Shown piece by piece: positions 59,361 to 64,000 of a stretch of DNA of 64,000 nt. The DNA is taken from assembly GCA_947085255.1 (NCBI GenBank), contig CAMTVQ010000014.1, forward strand, positions 1 through 64,000, written 5' to 3'. Numbering within the stretch: the stretch's first letter is position 1; each line of letters opens with the position of its first letter. The stretch is from CAMTVQ01 sp947085255 (GTDB taxonomy: Bacteria; Bacteroidota; Bacteroidia; Sphingobacteriales; Sphingobacteriaceae). A program made the position numbers and the translations under genes. The notes beneath the pieces are model-generated. The model had not been told where the DNA came from. It did no database searches and saw only the letters and a program-made list of their open reading frames with translations.

Positions 59361-61196
59361 TTACCGATACACTACCAGCAAGGTATGTGCCGAATTGCTA
59401 AGTATTTTTACCTGCAAACCGCTTAATTGTGTAGTTAAACTGGTTAAATACGGATGTATTTGGGTATTTTTCTTACTCAAATCGTACTCGTGTACTTGTA
59501 CAATTACGGCTTGCACTCCCGAGTTAAGTATATTCTGAATGGCTGCAATAGCTTGTGATGAATTGTTTAATGCCCCATTTACCGTAATGCCCAATTGCGG
59601 AGCATATTGCAAGTGCTGAAACTGAAAATTGAATCGTAAAAAATAAGGTTGATAATCATTGGTGAGCAAGGTTACCTGTGTAAAACCTTTCTCTTTGGTA
59701 AATTGTAATGCCTCCTTAAATGGGTAATAATGTTCGGCGGTATCGTAGCCATAATCACCCCAATAAGCTTCTTTTGATCCATCCAAATGTATGGGACACA
59801 GCACAAAATTAATTGCCAGTATTATAGCAAACACACCATATGCTATTTGTTTAGATTTTATAAGTACTGTTTGCAATACATCCATTGCCGCTACCAAAAA
59901 GAAAGGCAGTACCAATAAGTTAAAACGACTGTAGCCTGCATAAATACCACCACTATCTGCGGCAAAAACAAAACTTACCCCCACTACCCCACCTAAAAAG
60001 AGCAATACTTTTACATAATTTTTTTGCAGCGCATAACTAACAAGTGCTGCAGGGAAAAGCAAAGCAAACACTCCAAATTGCTGCCAAAAACTCTTGAGCA
60101 GTACTAAATAACTATTCCACTGCTTTAGATGATCGAAAGAAAGAGCCCCCGGACGCACATTACCATTGTAATAACGAATAAATAAATAGTATACCAATGG
60201 AAGCAACGCTACAAAAACGATTACCATTTCGTTTAGCAACTGATTAAATGTGTATTTACGCAATACAATTATCCGCGTAAACAAGCGCATAGCAAGCAAT
60301 ACCAATACTACGAACAAAAAGGTTTCCTTTACAAAACCTAACCCAATAAATGCGAGCCAATAGGGCTGCTGACGCATTTCTACAAAGGTATTACGCAGCC
60401 ACTTATCGGCATGCAACAGCACGTAAGTAAGTAGCAGTAATCCAGTAAGTTCTAAATATAAAATGGAGGAGTAGAAGAAAACAGTTGGCAGCGTAAGCAC
60501 CAGCAGACCTATTGCAAAAAAATGAGTTTTGTTGTCTTTTGAGTAATGCCCTGCCACCGTATATGCCAATAAAACAGCACTCAAAAAAGGCAGTATACGG
60601 TACAACCACTCGGTGTACTGTATACCCATACTTTTTGCGGCAATGACCGGAAACACCGGCAACATGCGGATAAAATAGGGTAACCTACTAATAATAAGAT
60701 TGTACTGGAAAGGCATATAATAGCCTACGATACTTAAATGATACGCCCAATAAGCTATCACCACCACCAATAAAGCAGCTACGAGTAACTGTAGCGATTT
60801 ACTGAGTTTGGTGTATTTGCACACTAACCAAGCAGTAACAATAAGCGCAGCACACTTTGCAAAAAACCACTGAAACGGAATTAAATTACTAAATATGACT
60901 ACAAAATCAACATTCGAATCTTCATCGCCGCGCCAGGGCATACCCTGTACTAATGTGCCTATATTAAGTACCAAGCCCATTACCAGTAAACCCAGCAGCC
61001 CTACATTAATGTGTTTTTTAAAGTATAGGATAACAGTGCCCGAAGCCAGCCAAGCCCACAAAGTGCCCAAAAAAAGAGTTGCCAGCAATAGCGACAAGCG
61101 TATTTTGGTGCTTTCGTAAATAGGTAAATACAACAGAAAAGAAAAGAGGAATACACCTAACAGCCAAAAAAATGCGGTTTGCTTATTCCACTGCAT
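59361..61196 (-). CDS. Polytopic membrane protein, probable GT-C glycosyltransferase
   Basis: 611 residues with about 11-12 membrane helices and a C-terminal extracytoplasmic part (about 490-611). After the third helix comes an acidic loop WRGDEDSNVD, the position and composition of the catalytic Asp/Glu loop of GT-C enzymes such as the ArnT/PMT group, which use lipid-linked sugars. The family is not certain. The next gene upstream is the methyltransferase-GT2 fusion, 12 bases away, whose GT2 part could make the polyprenyl-phosphate sugar used here; this pairing is inference. Confidence 0.75.
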   Translation of the reverse strand: MQWNKQTAFFWLLGVFLFSFLLYLPIYESTKIRLSLLLATLFLGTLWAWLASGTVILYFKKHINVGLLGLLVMGLVLNIGTLVQGMPWRGDEDSNVDFVVIFSNLIPFQWFFAKCAALIVTAWLVCKYTKLSKSLQLLVAALLVVVIAYWAYHLSIVGYYMPFQYNLIISRLPYFIRMLPVFPVIAAKSMGIQYTEWLYRILPFLSAVLLAYTVAGHYSKDNKTHFFAIGLLVLTLPTVFFYSSILYLELTGLLLLTYVLLHADKWLRNTFVEMRQQPYWLAFIGLGFVKETFLFVVLVLLAMRLFTRIIVLRKYTFNQLLNEMVIVFVALLPLVYYLFIRYYNGNVRPGALSFDHLKQWNSYLVLLKSFWQQFGVFALLFPAALVSYALQKNYVKVLLFLGGVVGVSFVFAADSGGIYAGYSRFNLLVLPFFLVAAMDVLQTVLIKSKQIAYGVFAIILAINFVLCPIHLDGSKEAYWGDYGYDTAEHYYPFKEALQFTKEKGFTQVTLLTNDYQPYFLRFNFQFQHLQYAPQLGITVNGALNNSSQAIAAIQNILNSGVQAVIVQVHEYDLSKKNTQIHPYLTSLTTQLSGLQVKILSNSAHTLLVVYR

Positions 61197-61208
61197 AGTC
61201 GAGGGAGA

Positions 61209-62615
61209 TTAAATAAACTTAATTTTTTGAGCAGCAAAAGCACACATACGCAATAATAACCAACCGTGCGTAAAGCGGCTAATTTGTGTGCTGCCATATT
61301 CCCTATCGCGGTAACGGATAGGTATTTCTACAATTTTTAGGTTCAGTTTTGCGGCACCAAACAATAAATCGAAATCTCCAAAGGGATCAAAATCTCCAAA
61401 GTAATGGCGGTTGGCTTGTACTTTTAGGTAATCTTCACGAAATAATACTTTAGTACCACACAAGGTATCTTTTAAGCGCTGGCCTAACAAAAAGGTGAAA
61501 GCCATGCTAAAAAATTTATTACCCAACAGATTTAAAAAGCGCATGGCATTTTTTTCCATCGGATACACTAATCGGCACCCGTTTATAAACTCGCCTTTAT
61601 TTTGTTTAATGGCCTCGTAAAACTTGCCCATATCCTCGGGTGGGGTGGTAAGATCGGCATCCAATATCAATAAAATATCACCCGTAGCAATATCAAAAGC
61701 TTCGCGTACGGCATTGCCTTTTCCTTTACCAGTTTGTTTGGTTACTACAATTTCTTTATCGGGATAGGCCGCCTGCACGCGCAACATTTCTTCGTAGGTA
61801 TTGTCTGACGAGTTGCCTTCAATAAAAATAAACTCTTGTCGGCTACCGAAAGCAGGGGTACGTAAAATGGCATTCTCTATATTACCACGCTCATTACGAG
61901 CAGGTACTACAATGCTAATAGAAAGTTCTTCGGTAGGGTTGCTTTGTGGGCGCGCTACCAACACGTGTGTCATACACAGGTGGTTGATAAGCGGCAGATT
62001 AGCAATGTAATTATTAAACAGCGGCGCAATAAGCGGAATGTTTTTAGGAAAGAGAATTTTGCGCATCAATTTTACCTGCTCAAACCCTTCTAATTGCAGT
62101 AAATTTTCTACATCCTGATGCGATAGCCAGTTTTGCAAAGGCAATTTGGCTTTTAAACCCAAAGCTTCGCCCAGTTTAAAAATAGGCTCCCAAACGTAAT
62201 TGTAAAACGAAAAAACGATGCGTGTACGCGGTGTACATACTTTTTTGAGTGATGCAACTACTTGTTGTACATCTTTGAGCGAACCCAATAAATCGGATAC
62301 GATGATGTAATCAAACGTTTCGGTAAGGGTAATATTTTCGGCTGTTTGTACCTTAAAATGCAAATTTGGGAAACTAGTTTGTGCCAATTTCACCATGTTT
62401 TCAGAAAAATCGATACCTACACCATATGCCGGTTTTACAGCAGCCAGTAGCTCCCCAGTACCAGATCCTATTTCTAAAACGCGGCTATTTTCGGGAATAA
62501 TAAAGCGGTAATACGCTTCCAACAAACGGTGATAATAGCGATTGCGTTTTTTCCAACGCGGACGAGCAGCAGCCGTTTGCTCAAAATATTCTTGAAATCC
62601 CTGTTTTGAAATCAT
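61209..62615 (-). CDS. Methyltransferase-glycosyltransferase 2 fusion protein
   Basis: 468 residues. Residues about 1-190 are a class I SAM methyltransferase (VLEIGSGTGELLAAV near 46-60, FDYIIVSDLLGSLKDV) and 225-460 a GT2 domain: ISIVVPARNERGNI, LLILDADLTTPPED, and FLLGQRLKDTLCGTKVLFR with the conserved LxDTxCG of polyprenol-phosphate transferases. It ends in QKIKFI, without membrane helices. The fused layout suggests methylation and sugar transfer onto the same lipid-linked intermediate. First gene of a two-gene operon with the GT-C-like gene. Confidence 0.88.
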   Translation of the reverse strand: MISKQGFQEYFEQTAAARPRWKKRNRYYHRLLEAYYRFIIPENSRVLEIGSGTGELLAAVKPAYGVGIDFSENMVKLAQTSFPNLHFKVQTAENITLTETFDYIIVSDLLGSLKDVQQVVASLKKVCTPRTRIVFSFYNYVWEPIFKLGEALGLKAKLPLQNWLSHQDVENLLQLEGFEQVKLMRKILFPKNIPLIAPLFNNYIANLPLINHLCMTHVLVARPQSNPTEELSISIVVPARNERGNIENAILRTPAFGSRQEFIFIEGNSSDNTYEEMLRVQAAYPDKEIVVTKQTGKGKGNAVREAFDIATGDILLILDADLTTPPEDMGKFYEAIKQNKGEFINGCRLVYPMEKNAMRFLNLLGNKFFSMAFTFLLGQRLKDTLCGTKVLFREDYLKVQANRHYFGDFDPFGDFDLLFGAAKLNLKIVEIPIRYRDREYGSTQISRFTHGWLLLRMCAFAAQKIKFI

Positions 62616-62655
62616 TTAGAGGGCAAAGAAATGAAAAACTTTTGGGATTTTCACT

Positions 62656-62696
62656 CATTCCTCATCGGATGACTCAGAGTCATCCGATGAGGAATG
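62656..62696. repeat. REP palindrome 1, upstream of the RAYT gene
   Basis: A perfect 19-bp stem (62656-62674 with 62678-62696), CATTCCTCATCGGATGACT and its complement, with a CAG loop. It shares the core CATCGGATGAC with two more palindromes inside and after the transposase gene, and sits between the operon start at 62615 and the RAYT gene. Confidence 0.92.
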
Positions 62697-62703
62697 TTTT
62701 CTT

Positions 62704-62711
62704 TAAATTTG
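62704..62711 (+). promoter_or_regulatory. -7 promoter element TAAATTTG for the RAYT gene
   Basis: Exact TAnnTTTG match 19 bases before the start codon. Confidence 0.5.
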
Positions 62712-62730
62712 TATAGCTAACCTACTACCT

Positions 62731-63321
62731 ATGAATTTTATCCCCGAACACTCGTATCACGTTTATAACAGAGGTAATAACCAACAATCTATTTTCTTTT
62801 CGCGAGATAATTATCTATTCTTTTTACAAAAAGCTAAAAAGGAGATAACTCCATACGCAGATATATTAGCTTACTGTTTAATGCCTAATCATTTTCACTT
62901 GGTTCTTCATGTAAAGGAGTTTACTCATCCGATGACTTTGAGTCATCAGATGAGTAAACTCTCTGCGGCAATCGCTATTGTATTACGGTCGTATACCAGA
63001 GCTCTACAAAAACAAAACAACTTCACCGGCTCGCTTTTTCAGCAAAAAACCAAAGCAAAAGAGTTGATTGATAACAGCAATAACACAACTATTAATTATT
63101 TAGCTATTTGTATCCACTATATCCATCAAAATCCAATAAGAGCAAAATTAGTGAGCAATATGGAAGACTGGGAATTCTCCTCTTATCGCGATTATGCAGG
63201 ACTTAGAAATGGAACGCTTTGCAATCAAGAACTATCATTTACATTATCGGGTATTGATCCTCTTAATTTCATAACCGAAAGCCATTATTTATTGGATGAT
63301 AAACAAATATTCATCGGATGA
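62731..63321 (+). CDS. REP-associated tyrosine transposase (RAYT, Y1/HUH type)
   Basis: 196 residues. The HUH motif is MPNHFHLVLHV at 51-61 (His54, His56); the second half has the SYTRALQKQN, GSLFQQKTKAK and YIHQNPIRAKL (about 130-140) segments and the WEFSSYRDYAG phrase of the IS200-like Y1 family. RAYTs cut and join single-stranded REP palindromes with a Tyr nucleophile; Tyr130 is the likely one. The frame contains a REP palindrome (62919-62959) reading HPMTLSHQM, and its stop codon lies in a half-REP. The gene is flanked by palindromes on both sides. Confidence 0.9.
   Translation: MNFIPEHSYHVYNRGNNQQSIFFSRDNYLFFLQKAKKEITPYADILAYCLMPNHFHLVLHVKEFTHPMTLSHQMSKLSAAIAIVLRSYTRALQKQNNFTGSLFQQKTKAKELIDNSNNTTINYLAICIHYIHQNPIRAKLVSNMEDWEFSSYRDYAGLRNGTLCNQELSFTLSGIDPLNFITESHYLLDDKQIFIG
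62919..62959. repeat. REP palindrome 2, inside the RAYT coding sequence
   Basis: GTTTACTCATCCGATGACT (62919-62937) and AGTCATCAGATGAGTAAAC (62941-62959) form a 19-bp stem with one mismatch and a TTG loop, within the transposase frame. The core matches the palindromes outside the gene. Confidence 0.88.
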
Positions 63322-63370
63322 TTGCAAATACAACTATTCATCGGATGACCTCAAGTCATCTGATGAATAG
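63311..63370. repeat. REP half-site and palindrome 3, at the end of the RAYT gene
   Basis: A half-site TCATCGGATGAT (63311-63322) contains the RAYT stop codon; then CTATTCATCGGATGAC (63334-63349) pairs with GTCATCTGATGAATAG (63355-63370) through one G-T pair, loop CTCAA. Confidence 0.88.
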
Positions 63371-63395
63371 CCGACAAAATAATCCCAATTTTCTT

Positions 63396-63403
63396 TAAGT
63401 TTG
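63396..63403 (+). promoter_or_regulatory. -7 promoter element TAAGTTTG for the membrane-protein operon
   Basis: Exact TAnnTTTG match nine bases before the ATG at 63413. An upstream TTG frame start at 63401 overlaps it and is rejected. Confidence 0.5.
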
Positions 63404-63412
63404 CACTTTGAG

Positions 63413-63874
63413 ATGAAGCTACGAATTAACCTTAAATCATTAGTAAAACTGCGTTTATTGCTCCTTTTACCTGTGATTTTTTTTATGAGCAAGCAATTGT
63501 GGCTTACGTGGCAGGGCTATACCGATTGTGCTAAAAACGTAAAAAGCTGCATCGTTGCTCCTTGGGGAACCGATTTTATTACCACCTACGGCACACGCTA
63601 CACGCAAATTAATCAATTTTTGACTACACCAACACGTATAGGCTATTACGGCGAACCTGGCGAATCTTTTGGCATGTGGGCTAATAACTATGTATTGAGC
63701 CAATATTTTATGGCACCACATGTATTGGAAGACAAAAAAGCAAACGACACCATTCTATACAACTTGTACGGTTCGCAAAATCCAGCTCTTATCAGCTCCC
63801 AATTTTTGCAGCAAGGCTGGCATATTTTAAAAGACTTTAACAACGGATTAATCCTGCTTAGCAAAACCAATTGA
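63413..63874 (+). CDS. Membrane-anchored protein, 153 residues, unknown
   Basis: Start at ATG 63413. One N-terminal membrane helix (about 15-34, RLLLLLPVIFFMSKQLWLTW) is followed by an extracytoplasmic part with two nearby cysteines (DCAKNVKSC) and a Trp/Tyr-rich body (YGEPGESFGMWANNYVLSQYFM). No family recognised. Its stop overlaps the next gene start (ATGA), which encodes a polytopic membrane protein cut by the window end. The pair could belong to a cell-surface glycan or similar membrane system, but nothing proves it. Confidence 0.65.
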   Translation: MKLRINLKSLVKLRLLLLLPVIFFMSKQLWLTWQGYTDCAKNVKSCIVAPWGTDFITTYGTRYTQINQFLTTPTRIGYYGEPGESFGMWANNYVLSQYFMAPHVLEDKKANDTILYNLYGSQNPALISSQFLQQGWHILKDFNNGLILLSKTN

Positions 63875-64000
63875 TGTTCCTTTTAGCCTTTATCGCTCCG
63901 ATAATACTCGGCATTTTATTCACCAATTATTATTTAGGCAAGTTGCAGTTGGCAACACCAGTGCTTAGCGTCAGTATTGCTGTTGGCGTAGGTATTGGGT
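63874..64000 (+). CDS. Polytopic membrane protein, N-terminal fragment (truncated by window end)
   Basis: 42 residues are visible from ATG 63874, overlapping the previous stop by one base in ATGA fashion. They form two hydrophobic segments (FLLAFIAPIILGILFTNYYL and VLSVSIAVGVGIG). The reading frame continues beyond the window, so the family cannot be named. Confidence 0.7.
   Translation, partial: MFLLAFIAPIILGILFTNYYLGKLQLATPVLSVSIAVGVGIG

Noticed and set aside
1..64000. CRISPR array or prophage
   Set aside because: No regularly spaced repeats of 25-40 bp with variable spacers, no cas genes, no phage structural or integrase genes were seen.

Overview
The window is chromosomal DNA of a member of the Bacteroidota, AT-rich and densely coded. 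Evidence includes the Bacteroidota -7 promoter element TAnnTTTG in front of many genes, type IX secretion (T9SS) C-terminal sorting domains on four secreted proteins, a fused SecDF, a DAHP synthase fused to chorismate mutase, an SDR-type threonine dehydrogenase and LTD-domain surface proteins. Chitinophagales or a relative would fit, but the genus cannot be fixed from the sequence alone.

Layout. 1-357: what looks like the promoter and leader region of an rRNA operon reading leftward out of the window. 358-2483: a leftward operon (CoA-binding protein, small membrane protein, FAD oxidoreductase). 2549-4372: a lemA-TPM-TPM cluster. 4894-7590: dnaA divergent from threonine dehydrogenase. 7649-9544: acetyl-CoA synthetase. 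9667-10230: tRNA-Asn, with a GIY-YIG gene lodged between degenerate copies of sequence resembling the tRNA 3' end. 10319-19797: PfkB kinase, ABC permease, IscA-type protein, methylmalonyl-CoA mutase large subunit, small membrane and lipoprotein genes, RluF. 19956-25214: an exported protein and a 1504-residue hybrid sensor kinase. 25315-28417: methyltransferase, rhodanese, DUF3467 and a PIN toxin-antitoxin pair. 28469-32698: a leftward cluster including MFS and MiaA. 33166-34807: a frameshifted propeller/T9SS gene between two long intergenic repeats. 35032-41968: PLP trans-sulfuration enzyme, SecDF, glycerophosphodiesterase, Rieske protein, OmpH. 42144-46386: S4 protein, DapD, GT9, Sua5/YrdC and CCA transferase. 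46469-55754: T9SS protein, RmlD-like reductase, peroxiredoxin-FloA pair, a giant LTD protein, Asd. 55756-59359: DUF3817, DAHP synthase-chorismate mutase, CrtA-like protein, proline dehydrogenase. 59361-64000: GT-C-like membrane protein, methyltransferase-GT2 fusion, a REP-associated transposase with its palindromes, and a membrane-protein operon cut by the window end.

Most genes are housekeeping: replication initiation, tRNA maturation (MiaA, Sua5, CCA), lysine/diaminopimelate and aromatic synthesis (DapD, Asd, DAHP synthase), acetate, propionate and proline metabolism, and protein export (SecDF, OmpH, T9SS cargo). The accessory signals are small: the GIY-YIG/tRNA-Asn unit, the RAYT/REP cluster whose palindrome also lies inside the transposase reading frame, long intergenic repeats around a broken secreted gene, the PIN module, and an unusual sensor kinase with a DUF3068-like outer domain. 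I found no CRISPR array, prophage or secondary-metabolite cluster.
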